DNA from: Pannonibacter anstelovis
GTDB taxonomy: Bacteria; Pseudomonadota; Alphaproteobacteria; Rhizobiales; Stappiaceae
Length of the DNA: 64,000 bases
Assembly: GCF_036881715.1 (NCBI RefSeq)
Contig: NZ_JBAKBF010000004.1
Coordinates: forward strand, 1-64,000
Reading direction: 5' to 3'
The position numbers and the translations under genes are program-made. The notes under the pieces are model-generated. The model was not told the DNA's origin and ran no database searches. It worked only from the letters and a program-made list of their open reading frames with translations. Below are positions 8,980 through 17,045 of the stretch, piece after piece. The first letter of the stretch is position 1, and each line of letters begins with the position of its first letter.

Positions 8980-10596
8980 TTACGCTGCCTCTTCCAGCCA
9001 GCCGCGCACAATTGTGACGGCCTCAGACGGATAATCCTCGATCATTGCGCCCACCTTGGCGATGGAAGAGGCCTGCATGGCGCCTTCACGCTTGGCTTCC
9101 TCAAGCCATTCGATGACCACGCCGTCGTCTTCCTCTTCCTGCTGCTGCGGCAGCTCGCTTTCGGCCACCAGCGTGCCATCTGGTGCAATGACCAGTTCCT
9201 GGGGCTGCTTTTCATCCGGCGTCACGATGCGGCGCAGGAGCGGACGCACCACGAAGAGGAGCAGCAGGAGCGCGATCAGCATCAGCACGCCCAGCTCGGC
9301 AAAGCGCATGATATCATCACGGGTGAAGTCGAACATGCCGTCCGATGCAGGCTCAAAGTCAGCCTCCGGCGCCTGGGCAAAGCGCAGATTGACAACCTCG
9401 ACGACGTCACCGCGGGCAGCGTCGAACCCAACCGCCGAACGGACCAGTACCGCGATCCGGTCAAGCACTTCCTGCGTGCGCGGCTCATACTCGAGGACAC
9501 CATCCGCATTCGGCGTGTAGACGCCATCCACCAGCACTGCGACCGACAGGCGCTTCACGCTGCCTGCCTCGACCACTTCGGTCCGGGTCGCCTTGGAGAT
9601 CTCGTAGTTGACGATTTCCTCGTTGAGGTTCGACGCTTCGACGTCACCTGTGCCGGCAGCCCCCTGATCCGCATTCGGCAGCTGGTTGCCAACGGTCACA
9701 GCATCCTGGCCCGCGCCGCGGCTGCTGGCTTCTTCCTTGGTCTGGGTTGAACGGACAACCTGACCTTCCGGATCAAAGCGCTCCTGCGTTTCCGTGATCC
9801 GGTTATGGTCAATCTGAGCGGCGACGCGCACACGGGCACGCCCCGGCCCGACCACACTGTTGAGGATTTCCTCGACCTGATTGCGCAAGCGCGTTTCAAC
9901 TTCCGCCGTCCGTTCCTGCAACTGCGTGGACAGCATCGCTTCCGCGTTGTCATCCGAACTGGATGCCAGCAGACGCCCGGCGTCATCAACGATCGACACG
10001 CGCTCTGGGGTGAGGCCATCAACCGCTGCTGCCACGAGGTGCTGGATTGCACGGATTTCCCCGGCACCGAGCGAGCCGCGGACCTTGACCGCGATAGAGG
10101 CTGAGGGCGGCCGGGCATCACGCTGGAACAGCTGACGCTCGGGGATCACGAGATGAACGCGGGCAGAGACAATCCGGTCGATGGAGCGGATCGTGCGGGC
10201 CAGCTCACCCTCCATCGCACGCAAGTGATTGATGTTCTGAACGAAACTTGTGGCGCCAAGCGTGTCGGTCCGGTCAAAGATCTCGTAGCCGATGGAACCG
10301 CCGGTCGGCAGGCCATCCTCGGCCAGACGCATGCGGACACGGGCGATCTGCTCCTGCGGGATGAGAATGGTCGAACCTTCACGCCGCAGTTCGTACGGAA
10401 TTGCCTGCTGCTCCAGCGACGTGACGATGGCCGAGGAGTCTTCCAGCGACAGATCAGAATAGAGCTGCGCCATCTGCGGTGCTGTCACCCGCAGAATGAT
10501 GAAGGCGAACACACCAATGAGGATCGCCGCGACCGCCCCCATGGCGGCCACGCGCGCTGCACCCAGTGTTCTGATGAATTCGATCAATCCGTTCAC
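8980..10596 (-). CDS. fliF: Flagellar MS-ring protein FliF
   Basis: FliF forms the inner-membrane MS ring. The protein has an N-terminal membrane segment (about residues 15-38, AARVAAMGAVAAILIGVFAFIIL), ring-building domains with PQMAQLYSDLSLEDSSAI and ARVHLVIPERQLF, a long Gly/Glu-rich linker, a second membrane segment (about 435-455, LGVLMLIALLLLLFVV) and a C-terminal tail that binds FliG (VRGWLEEAA). I prefer GTG 10596 (538 residues, VNGLIEFIRTLG start, GAGCGGG upstream); an in-frame GTG at 10632 would add 12 residues. First gene of the operon. Confidence 0.95.
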   Translation of the reverse strand: MNGLIEFIRTLGAARVAAMGAVAAILIGVFAFIILRVTAPQMAQLYSDLSLEDSSAIVTSLEQQAIPYELRREGSTILIPQEQIARVRMRLAEDGLPTGGSIGYEIFDRTDTLGATSFVQNINHLRAMEGELARTIRSIDRIVSARVHLVIPERQLFQRDARPPSASIAVKVRGSLGAGEIRAIQHLVAAAVDGLTPERVSIVDDAGRLLASSSDDNAEAMLSTQLQERTAEVETRLRNQVEEILNSVVGPGRARVRVAAQIDHNRITETQERFDPEGQVVRSTQTKEEASSRGAGQDAVTVGNQLPNADQGAAGTGDVEASNLNEEIVNYEISKATRTEVVEAGSVKRLSVAVLVDGVYTPNADGVLEYEPRTQEVLDRIAVLVRSAVGFDAARGDVVEVVNLRFAQAPEADFEPASDGMFDFTRDDIMRFAELGVLMLIALLLLLFVVRPLLRRIVTPDEKQPQELVIAPDGTLVAESELPQQQEEEDDGVVIEWLEEAKREGAMQASSIAKVGAMIEDYPSEAVTIVRGWLEEAA

Positions 10597-10678
10597 GTTT
10601 GCCCGCTCGCGTTCGTTTGCCCTGCCCGGCACCTGAGGGAATCACGGCCCACTCTGACCTGCACCCCATTGTCCGATA

Positions 10679-10823
10679 GGCAAAATTTGCCCGCCAGAAG
10701 GTAAACAAGTTATTAACGAGTATTGATGCCAACCCGAAAACCGGCAGAATTCCGCCATCAATCCTTACCGGCGCCGCTTGCAAATAGCGAAATTCTGCCG
10801 GTTTGCGTTAATCAGTGGGTAAC
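10679..10823 (-). promoter_or_regulatory. fliF control region: CtrA-like and FlbD-like boxes
   Basis: Between fliF and sciP there is no gene. Read toward fliF, two CtrA-like boxes occur: TTAC-N7-TTAAC (10808-10823) and TTAA-N7-TTTAC (10701-10716), each one mismatch from TTAA-N7-TTAAC. Palindromic boxes resembling FlbD (ftr) sites occur at 10679-10691 (GGCAAAATTTGCC), 10743-10756 (GGCAGAATTCCGCC) and 10788-10801. CCGGCAGAATT (10741-10751) and AATTCTGCCGG (10791-10801) form an 11-base inverted repeat. In Caulobacter, CtrA activates and FlbD represses fliF; the same logic is inferred here. I found no sigma-54 promoter. Confidence 0.55.
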
Positions 10824-10981
10824 TTTTGACGAGACTGACCATCTGCAGCGCGCCAGCCGAGTCCGCTTCTAGCGGCCTGCAGCCGCATCGCGCCACCGGG
10901 AATCAGCGCCAGACCGGTTTGACCACAGATGGTTGCAGCACCACCTCAGATCCTTGTCTGAGGGCGGGCATAAAACAGAAA

Positions 10982-11012
10982 GGCCGGCCTCTTTCGAGGC
11001 CGGCCAGTTTTT
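10982..11012. terminator. Strong hairpin terminator downstream of sciP
   Basis: GGCCGGCCTC (10982-10991) pairs with GAGGCCGGCC (10996-11005) around a TTTC loop, with a T-run (11008-11013) on the plus side and a TTTCTGTTTT tract on the minus side. It lies 50 bases past the sciP stop and would insulate the fliF promoter from sciP transcription. Confidence 0.8.
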
Positions 11013-11055
11013 TGGAGGTACAGACCGTACGTGCGGCGAGCCGCGCGCCGAACCG

Positions 11056-11331
11056 TCAGTTTCTATACTGCTGGATACGGGTCGCTCTCAGACCCGCCAG
11101 CCCATGGCGCTCAATCGAGCTCTGCCATGACAGAAACTCTTCGACCGTCAGCGTGTAACGCTGGCAAGCCTCTTCCAGGGAAAGGAGGCCGCCGCGGACA
11201 GCTGCCACGACTTCCGCCTTCCGCCGGATGACCCACCGCTTTGTACTGGGCGGCGGCAGATCGGCGATGGTGAGGGGGCTTCCATCCGGCCCAATCACAT
11301 ATTTCACACGCGAACGAATTTGCTCGGTCAT
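11056..11331 (-). CDS. sciP: SciP/DUF1153 cell-cycle regulator, inhibitor of CtrA
   Basis: A 91-residue DUF1153 protein. Characteristic features are YVIGPDGSPLTIADLPPPSTKRWVIRRKAEVV, followed by a helix-turn-helix-like LSLEEACQRYTLTVEEFLSW and IERHGLAGLRATRIQQYR. In Caulobacter, SciP binds CtrA-dependent promoters and blocks transcription in G1. I start at ATG 11331 (MTEQIRSRVKY). It separates the two flagellar units and is transcribed in the same direction, but is bounded by its own terminator. A CtrA-like box (TTAA-N7-CTAA, 11386-11400) lies upstream. Confidence 0.9.
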   Translation of the reverse strand: MTEQIRSRVKYVIGPDGSPLTIADLPPPSTKRWVIRRKAEVVAAVRGGLLSLEEACQRYTLTVEEFLSWQSSIERHGLAGLRATRIQQYRN

Positions 11332-11567
11332 TTTACTCTCACACAAACCATGACCAGGTCTTGAAGAGAGAATAGACAGCGGAGTTTAAAATTTACCTAA
11401 GCGCTCAGTTACATTGTATTAACTATGAAATTGCGATTTCTTGAGGTGGTAGTTAAGTTCCCCCTCCAGAATAGTTCGCCTTTTTCTTGCCAAATTGAGA
11501 ATCTGTTTACCTTAAAGAAATCTTTGACAGCAGACCGAGGGCAGGAGGCGGTAAGCCGGCCAGATAA
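11332..11567. other. AT-rich sciP upstream region, no gene
   Basis: No credible gene. The sequence around 11370-11460 is much more AT-rich than its surroundings and holds one CtrA-like box (11386-11400) with several TTAA half-sites (11417-11420, 11452-11455). It is best read as the sciP promoter region. Confidence 0.5.
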
Positions 11568-11607
11568 AAAGAGGCGCGGAAGTGACCTTCCGCGCCTCTT
11601 TGAGTTT
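11568..11607. terminator. Hairpin terminator after flgD
   Basis: AAAGAGGCGCGGAAG (11568-11582) pairs perfectly with CTTCCGCGCCTCTTT (11587-11601) around a TGAC loop: a 15-base stem. A TTTT follows on the plus strand and TTTTTATCTGG on the minus strand. It lies 22 bases past the flgD stop and ends the fliK-flgD unit. Confidence 0.9.
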
Positions 11608-11623
11608 TGATTCTCTGACGGAC

Positions 11624-12286
11624 TCAGGTGGCCCGGGAAACGGACGTCACCGAACTCACCGGAATGGACACACCACCAATCTCCAGATAGGGCGTCCCGC
11701 TCGACAGGTCGACGCGGTCAACCGTGCCGGAGATCTGCGTGGTCGGCGTCACCTTGTTTCCAGCGGCATTGGTCAGCTGGAACGACACGGTGTAGCTGCC
11801 ATCGGGCAGACCTACTCCGGTGGAGGACTTTCCGTCCCAGACGAACGTGTTGTTGCCCTTCGAAAAGTCCACCTTGCCTTCATAAACCTTGGCACCCGCA
11901 GAGTTCCGGATTTCGACCGTGCCGGAGGCAGCCTCCGGAGAATTGGCCTTCCAGGTTGCCTCACCATCTGCAAGCACTGTGCTGGCGCCGGTCGCAGTCA
12001 CCTGAGAGCCAAGGTAGTTCACATAGGAAGACGCCTGACCCGCCTCCATCATGGCCATCAGGTTTTCAAGATACTCGTTGCTCTTGATGGCCTGTTCAAC
12101 GCTGGAATATTGCACCAGCTGCTGGGTGTATTGCGAAGCATCCAGAGGCTCGAGCGGATCCTGGTTCTGGATCTGTGTGGTCAGCAGCGTCAGGAACAGG
12201 TCATAGCTGCCAAGCAGGGTCTCCTTGCTGGCTGCGCTTGAGCTCTGGGCTGTGTTTGCTGCGGTGTTCGCGGAAACTGTTGCCAT
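11624..12286 (-). CDS. flgD: Flagellar hook capping protein FlgD
   Basis: FlgD is the scaffold that caps the growing hook. The 220-residue protein has the conserved N-terminal export and cap region LLGSYDLFLTLLTTQIQNQDPLEPLDASQYTQQLVQYSSVEQ, then an Ig/Tudor-like C-terminal half with FVWDGKSSTGVGLPDGSYTVSF (FlgD Ig-like domain). ATG 12286 has AGGAG 8 bases upstream. It follows fliK by 54 bases and should be co-transcribed with it from the sigma-54 promoter at 14511. Confidence 0.95.
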   Translation of the reverse strand: MATVSANTAANTAQSSSAASKETLLGSYDLFLTLLTTQIQNQDPLEPLDASQYTQQLVQYSSVEQAIKSNEYLENLMAMMEAGQASSYVNYLGSQVTATGASTVLADGEATWKANSPEAASGTVEIRNSAGAKVYEGKVDFSKGNNTFVWDGKSSTGVGLPDGSYTVSFQLTNAAGNKVTPTTQISGTVDRVDLSSGTPYLEIGGVSIPVSSVTSVSRAT

Positions 12287-12340
12287 TCTCTTCACTCCTG
12301 ACACCGGCGGCCTGCAGCCAAGCCGGAGTTTTCACGCATA

Positions 12341-14458
12341 CTAGATTCGGATATCGACGCCGCTGCGCCCGTTCTGACGGTAGAGCTGCACCACGCGTTC
12401 GCTGATGCCGCGTTCAGCCGTCTGACCGTCCTGTCCCTGCTGCTGACCCTGACGGCCAGACTGTCCGGAACCATTGCCTTGCCCGTCTCCCGAGAAGGCA
12501 AACTGGCGGTTGCTGCCCTCATCGCGCAGCGAGAACTGCAGTCCGCCTTGCTCTGCTTTCAGGCCGATCTGCTCAAGCGCACGCTCAAGGCCCTTGTGAT
12601 CACGCATGAACATGTCGAGCGTTTCGGACTTGTCGACGATGAGGTGAGCCTCGACTTCGCCACCAGCCTTGACCTTCATATGCACCTCGATCCGGCCAAG
12701 CTCAGGCGGATCAAGCCGCATCTGGAACCGGCTCTGCCCGGCGCGGGAGTGCAGCTGGATCTGCCCGGCAATCTGGCCTGCAGCAGCCTGGGCCTGTGCC
12801 TGCGTGGGCACCTGCCCGGACACGGATGCCTGTGCCGTGCCTGTGGTTGCTGCTGTCTGCCCGTCAGCCCGGCCAAACCCCGTAAAATCCATCCGCCCGG
12901 CACGGGCATCCAGCGCCACGACAGGGTCTGTCCCCTTGTCGGCCTCGGCGCCATCCGGCGCAGCAGCATTTGCTGCAGCCTGACCCGCATTGATGGCAGC
13001 AGAGGCACCCGCCAGATCAGCGGCTTGCGTGCCCTTGGCGCCAGCGGCCTGCGTCCCAGGCTTTTCAGACGGGGCATTACCTGCAAAATCATACCGGCTG
13101 CCAGTACCATCCTTGTCCGCAGCCTGCTTCAGGGCTGCAAGCTGCGCAGCCTCATCAGACTGAACCGTCTGCGCGGCAGTTTCGGCAACAGCCGCAGCGG
13201 TCAGGCTGCCGGCAGCCACATCTGGCACCGCAGTGGCGGCTGTCTGCCGGGCCACCACCCCGGGACGGACAGTTGCAGCCATTGCATCATCCGCGCTGGC
13301 AGCAATGGCAAAACGCAGCGTCTCGACACCGTCCGGCTGGGCATCACCCGCAATGGCGGCGGCGGCCAGCGGCTGAGACGGCGCGCTGTCAGATACCGCT
13401 TGCGCACCTGCCGGGGAAACCGGCTGCAGACGCGTCTGAGCCTGAGACTCAAGCTGAAGCTGAGACTGAGCATCAGCAGAGCCCGTTGAGCCTGCCTTGA
13501 CAGCGGCCGCGTCAGCCTGGGTGGCGCTTGCAGAGCGCGCAATGGCGGCCAGAACGTCCGGTTCCAGAGCTTCAGCCTCGCCCGGGGTCAGCCCTGCTGC
13601 AGCAAGCGCCGCCTCAAGACCAGCACCAGCCTGCGGCAAGGCCGTAGTCAATTGCGGAACCACCTGCTGCGCAGCGCCCGAGGCGGGAGCAGATGCAGCA
13701 TCAGCAACGGCAGGAGCTGCAGCAACACCCGGCTGCGCAACCACAGGCGCATTGCCCGCGTCAGCGGAGGGCATACCCCCACCCGCTGGCGCGAGGGGCG
13801 CAGACAGGGAGGCATCAACCTGCGGCTGGGCCATACCGGGCGCAGCGGGCTGCGGCTGACCACCCGGCAGCGGCATATCCGGCAAGGCCGGAGTGATGCT
13901 GCCGCGCAGGCCGTCCACGCCGTTCAGCGCACCATCCTGAAAACCATTCTGCGCAGGAGCAGCAACAATGGGCTGCGGCGCAGGCAGAGGGGCAGGCATG
14001 ATAAATGCCACCACCATCGCCGCTGCATCGGCCCCTGCCTCGCCTTCCAGCACCGGGGTGTCCACAACCGGCAGATCATCAGCAACAGCCTCGCCAGCCG
14101 CAGTGCCGGGAACCTGGGACGGCAACTCACCGGGAGCTGCAACCGGCACCTGCGGCAGGGGCAATGGCAGCGCAGCTTCCGCATCAATGGCCTGCGGCTC
14201 CACCACGGCGCCAGGCTGCAGCACCTGCAGGCCCTGCGCGTCAATGGCATTCTGAACCGGAGGACTGCCGGCGGCAGATGCATTCACCGGCGCAGGCTGC
14301 GCGCCCGGAAGCGGCGCCCCGGCCTCTTCCAGGCCCGCATTTGCCAGAACGCCGGCGAAGACACCTTCCGGCGCCTGACCGCCAGCAGAAGGCCCCGCGC
14401 CTGCACCTGCAGGCCCGCCCATGCCACCAAGATCGATCCGAAGCTGAAATGCCTGCAC
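12341..14458 (-). CDS. fliK: Flagellar hook-length control protein FliK
   Basis: A 705-residue FliK. The long N-terminal part (to about residue 560) is low-complexity, rich in Ala, Gly, Pro and Gln, as expected for the molecular-ruler segment. The C-terminal Flg_hook domain is recognisable: QIQLHSRAGQSRFQMRLDPPELGRIEVHMKV, then ALEQIGLKAEQGGLQFSLRD. I start at GTG 14458 (VQAFQLRIDLGG); longer upstream extension runs through the sigma-54 promoter and the FlbD-like boxes. Its partner in hook-length control, FlhB, is outside the window. Confidence 0.88.
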   Translation of the reverse strand: MQAFQLRIDLGGMGGPAGAGAGPSAGGQAPEGVFAGVLANAGLEEAGAPLPGAQPAPVNASAAGSPPVQNAIDAQGLQVLQPGAVVEPQAIDAEAALPLPLPQVPVAAPGELPSQVPGTAAGEAVADDLPVVDTPVLEGEAGADAAAMVVAFIMPAPLPAPQPIVAAPAQNGFQDGALNGVDGLRGSITPALPDMPLPGGQPQPAAPGMAQPQVDASLSAPLAPAGGGMPSADAGNAPVVAQPGVAAAPAVADAASAPASGAAQQVVPQLTTALPQAGAGLEAALAAAGLTPGEAEALEPDVLAAIARSASATQADAAAVKAGSTGSADAQSQLQLESQAQTRLQPVSPAGAQAVSDSAPSQPLAAAAIAGDAQPDGVETLRFAIAASADDAMAATVRPGVVARQTAATAVPDVAAGSLTAAAVAETAAQTVQSDEAAQLAALKQAADKDGTGSRYDFAGNAPSEKPGTQAAGAKGTQAADLAGASAAINAGQAAANAAAPDGAEADKGTDPVVALDARAGRMDFTGFGRADGQTAATTGTAQASVSGQVPTQAQAQAAAGQIAGQIQLHSRAGQSRFQMRLDPPELGRIEVHMKVKAGGEVEAHLIVDKSETLDMFMRDHKGLERALEQIGLKAEQGGLQFSLRDEGSNRQFAFSGDGQGNGSGQSGRQGQQQGQDGQTAERGISERVVQLYRQNGRSGVDIRI

Positions 14459-14510
14459 GGCAACCCTCGACGCTTGCCCACACGGGGCGGATTTATCCTT
14501 GCCAGTCAAA

Positions 14511-14526
14511 AGCAAGGACGGGGCCA
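14511..14526 (-). promoter_or_regulatory. Sigma-54 promoter of fliK-flgD
   Basis: On the minus strand TGGCCCCGTCCTTGCT matches the sigma-54 consensus TGGCACG-N4-TTGCW with two mismatches and exact GG-N10-GC spacing. It would start transcription about 12 bases downstream (near 14500), some 40 bases before the fliK start. The FlbD-like boxes lie 75-150 bases upstream of it, the usual distance for an NtrC-type enhancer. Confidence 0.75.
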
Positions 14527-14599
14527 GTTTCAGCACCCGCAAATTGTTGTTTTGAATCAAGAAAATGGCAGGCAAGAGCCATTTCCGCAGCGTGCCAGA

Positions 14600-14660
14600 C
14601 CCGGCAAATCCTGCCCGGCACGGCAAGGCTTGCCCGGTCACTTGCAGCTTTTGCCGGGCC
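14600..14660 (-). promoter_or_regulatory. Three FlbD-like enhancer boxes before fliK
   Basis: Three boxes of the form GGCA-N5-TGCC or close to it lie in tandem: CCCGGCAAATCCTGCCCGG (14600-14618), GGCAAGGCTTGCC (14622-14634, perfect dyad) and, on the minus strand, CCCGGCAAAAGCTGC (14645-14659). They fit the Caulobacter ftr element as I remember it (CC-CGGC--AAA--GC). FlbD is encoded in the same window. The role as enhancer is inference. Confidence 0.6.
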
Positions 14661-14846
14661 GATTGGCAGCAGCGCACCTTCGCTGTATACTGTGTGCATC
14701 TCCCGGACGGTCTGACCGCAGTTCCGCCGGGCTGCTTCCGGCGCAAGACCCGGGCAGCCTGACCGGACCACTCTTCCGCCAGCACCTTCCGGCCAACGCC
14801 CATCCCGCCCCCGGCCCTTGACCCCGGCGGAACGAGAGGACGCAGA

Positions 14847-16031
14847 ATGCTGAATTCCCTTCATCTGCCGAAGCCCCCGGCAGAAACCCGTGTCGTTGTC
14901 GCCATGTCCGGCGGCGTCGACTCTTCCGTCGTCGCAGGCCTGATGAAGCGCGAGGGCTATGATGTCATCGGCATCACCCTGCAGCTTTATGACCATGGCG
15001 CTGCCGTGCACCGGGCAGGCTCCTGCTGCGCCGGGCAGGACATTCACGATGCCCGCCGCGTAGCCGAGCGCCTTGGCATCCCCCATTACGTGCTGGACTA
15101 TGAGCGCCGCTTCAAGGAGCAGGTGATCGACCGTTTCGCCGACAGCTATCTCAACGGCGAAACACCGGTGCCTTGCGTGGCCTGCAACCAGACGGTCAAG
15201 TTCTCCGACCTTCTTGCGACCGCCCGCACGCTGGGCGCCGATGTGCTGGCCACGGGCCATTACGTGCGCACGGCCCCGGGCGCTGACGGCCACCACCAGA
15301 TGTTCCGCCCGGCGGACCTCGACCGCGACCAGAGCTATTTCCTCTTTGCGACAACGCAGGAGCAGCTCGATTTCCTGCGCTTCCCGCTCGGCGGCATGCC
15401 GAAGGCCGAAGTGCGCGAGCTGGCCCGCGAATTCGGCCTGTCCGTCGCCGACAAGCAGGACAGCCAGGACATCTGCTTCGTGCCCAAGGGCAAGTACTCC
15501 GACGTGATCCAGAAGCTGCGTCCCGATGCGCTGGAGCCGGGCGACATCGTGCATCTGGACGGGCGCGTGCTCGGCAGGCACGAGGGCATCATCCACTACA
15601 CCATCGGCCAGCGGCGCGGCATTGGTGTTGCCACCGGTGAGCCCCTTTACGTGGTGCATCTGGATGCGGCGCAGAAGCGTGTACTGGTCGGCCCCAAGGA
15701 GGCGCTCGCCACCCGCACGCTGGAGCTGCGCGACCTCAACTGGCTGGGCGCAACGCCTGCCACGGAAGGCATGCGCGCGGAAGTCTTCGCCAAGGTCCGC
15801 TCCACCCGCCCGCCGACCCCGGCAGTGCTGACCATTACAGATGGCATCACCAAGGTGGAACTGACTGATGGGGAAACCGGCGTCGCGCCGGGGCAGGCCT
15901 GCGTCTTCTATGACAGCGACGACAGCAGCGCGCAGGTTCTGGGCGGCGGCTGGATCGCCCGCGCCAGACCCCTCGGCCTCACCAGCCCCGCCTTCACCCG
16001 CGAGGAAAACCGGACGCTGCCGGCAGCGTGA
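14847..16031 (+). CDS. mnmA: tRNA-specific 2-thiouridylase MnmA
   Basis: MnmA thiolates U34 in the anticodon of tRNA Lys, Glu and Gln, using ATP and a sulfur relay. The 394-residue protein has the PP-loop AMSGGVDSSVVAGL (about residues 19-32), the catalytic Cys in PVPCVACNQTVKFSDLL (about 110-124), the tRNA-binding GHYVR, DQSYFLF and the second Cys in QDSQDICFVP (about 205-214). A C-terminal beta-barrel region follows (HYTIGQRRGIGV). AGAGG precedes ATG 14847. It diverges from fliK and shares the 388-base regulatory region. Confidence 0.96.
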   Translation: MLNSLHLPKPPAETRVVVAMSGGVDSSVVAGLMKREGYDVIGITLQLYDHGAAVHRAGSCCAGQDIHDARRVAERLGIPHYVLDYERRFKEQVIDRFADSYLNGETPVPCVACNQTVKFSDLLATARTLGADVLATGHYVRTAPGADGHHQMFRPADLDRDQSYFLFATTQEQLDFLRFPLGGMPKAEVRELAREFGLSVADKQDSQDICFVPKGKYSDVIQKLRPDALEPGDIVHLDGRVLGRHEGIIHYTIGQRRGIGVATGEPLYVVHLDAAQKRVLVGPKEALATRTLELRDLNWLGATPATEGMRAEVFAKVRSTRPPTPAVLTITDGITKVELTDGETGVAPGQACVFYDSDDSSAQVLGGGWIARARPLGLTSPAFTREENRTLPAA

Positions 16032-16618
16032 TACTGTCTTCCCGGTGAGCAGGCCTCACCGGGAGACCACATCCGGAAACCTGCAAGATCTGCTGGACGG
16101 CGTGCGCTTTGTGCCGCGCCGGGCTCTGCAGCTGACACCCTTCCCATCGCCGGAAACCAGTTGCATCCAAAAACGCTGCCGCCACCTGCCGGTCAGGCTC
16201 TCTCCAGTGCATTCCCCCGCGCCGTCCCGGCCTCCGTGCCGGGACCTGTCATGGACGCAAAGCTCACCCGCCGCGCCATCCGCGCCGGAGGATCATCCAT
16301 ACAATAAACTGAGTTATTCATGCATACGGTGCCACATCGCGCCTGCCGCATTAAAAGTAAGGCAACGTCATAAGCCCCAGCCCCAAGGCACCAGAAATCC
16401 GCCGGTTTCCCCGCATTTGCCGGACAGCTTCACCGCCGTCATCCACAGGCCGGACAGCCGCTTCTGCCGCCTGTCAAAATCCCGTCAAACCCCGCTTGAC
16501 AGGAGCCCCCGCCCCTTCCTATAAGCTCCCCACACCGGCGCCACCGCGTCGCGCTAAAGCCTCTGCCCGCCGGACAGCACCAACCGCTCCGGAACTCCAA
16601 AACGGCAGACGGACGGAT
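16032..16618. other. Non-coding region between mnmA and tRNA-Met
   Basis: A 587-base stretch with no convincing gene. Near the mnmA end, TCCCGGTGAG (16040-16049) pairs with CTCACCGGGA (16055-16064); with no T-run it is a terminator-like hairpin. A promoter for the tRNA lies at 16496-16525. Nothing else is recognised. Confidence 0.6.
16496..16525 (+). promoter_or_regulatory. Sigma-70-type promoter of tRNA-Met
   Basis: TTGACA (16496-16501), an 18-base spacer, then TATAAG (16520-16525). Five of six bases match in the -10 and all in the -35. The tRNA starts about 86 bases downstream of the expected start site. Confidence 0.75.
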
Positions 16619-16695
16619 GGCGGAGTAGCTCAGTTGGTTAGAGCAGCGGAATCATAATCCGCGTGTCGGGGGTTCGAGTCCCTCCTCCGCTACCA
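16619..16695 (+). tRNA. tRNA-Met (CAT), elongator
   Basis: A 77-base cloverleaf including encoded CCA. The acceptor arm GGCGGAG pairs with CTCCGCT (G1-T72 wobble). The anticodon stem GCGGA/TCCGC encloses the loop ATCATAA with anticodon CAT. The T arm shows GGTTCGAGTCC. The first base pair and the anticodon stem differ from initiator tRNA (which has GGG/CCC in the stem) and from tRNA-Ile2, so elongator Met is preferred. An AT-rich islet begins directly after its 3' end. Confidence 0.95.
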
Positions 16696-17045
16696 AATTT
16701 CATGAAGTATACCTTGGTACGCCAAGCACTCTAGCGTGCTGCCTCCACATCTTAGATGCAGAGCTCGATTTAATCCAGATTTCAACTGGATAGATCTGAA
16801 TGCGGCAGCGCGACACACGGCAGACATCAACGCATTTAAATACACCATCATCTTCCATGATTTTGATGCGGAATTAATCAGACCCCTTTTGATAATTGTG
16901 AAAAAAGGTTGCAATCATCCAATTGTTTCTATTTCAAATTGCTTTTCATAAAAAAAAGACATTACAGAAAATTTTGCCCGCTTGGGTATGACCTATACTG
17001 ATTCGGTGGGTAGAATTTTAACTCCCGCCCTTGAAAGGAATTTTC
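16696..17045. other. AT-rich non-coding start of a tRNA-adjacent islet
   Basis: 350 bases directly 3' of tRNA-Met without a convincing gene, visibly AT-rich compared with mnmA. A TATACT (16994-16999) might be a -10 element for the gene at 17046, but no good -35 is seen. No second copy of the tRNA 3' end was found in the window. Confidence 0.5.

Noticed and set aside
14591..14597. CGTGCCA as a -24 element of a second sigma-54 promoter
   Set aside because: There is no GCAA at the required distance; only the site at 14511-14526 has the right spacing.
15868..16524. Open frame after mnmA
   Set aside because: It begins inside mnmA in another frame, is Pro/Arg/Ser-rich without motifs, and ends across the tRNA promoter.
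16974..16999. Promoter TTGCCC...TATACT before the islet gene
   Set aside because: The spacer is only 14 bases, too short for a sigma-70 promoter.
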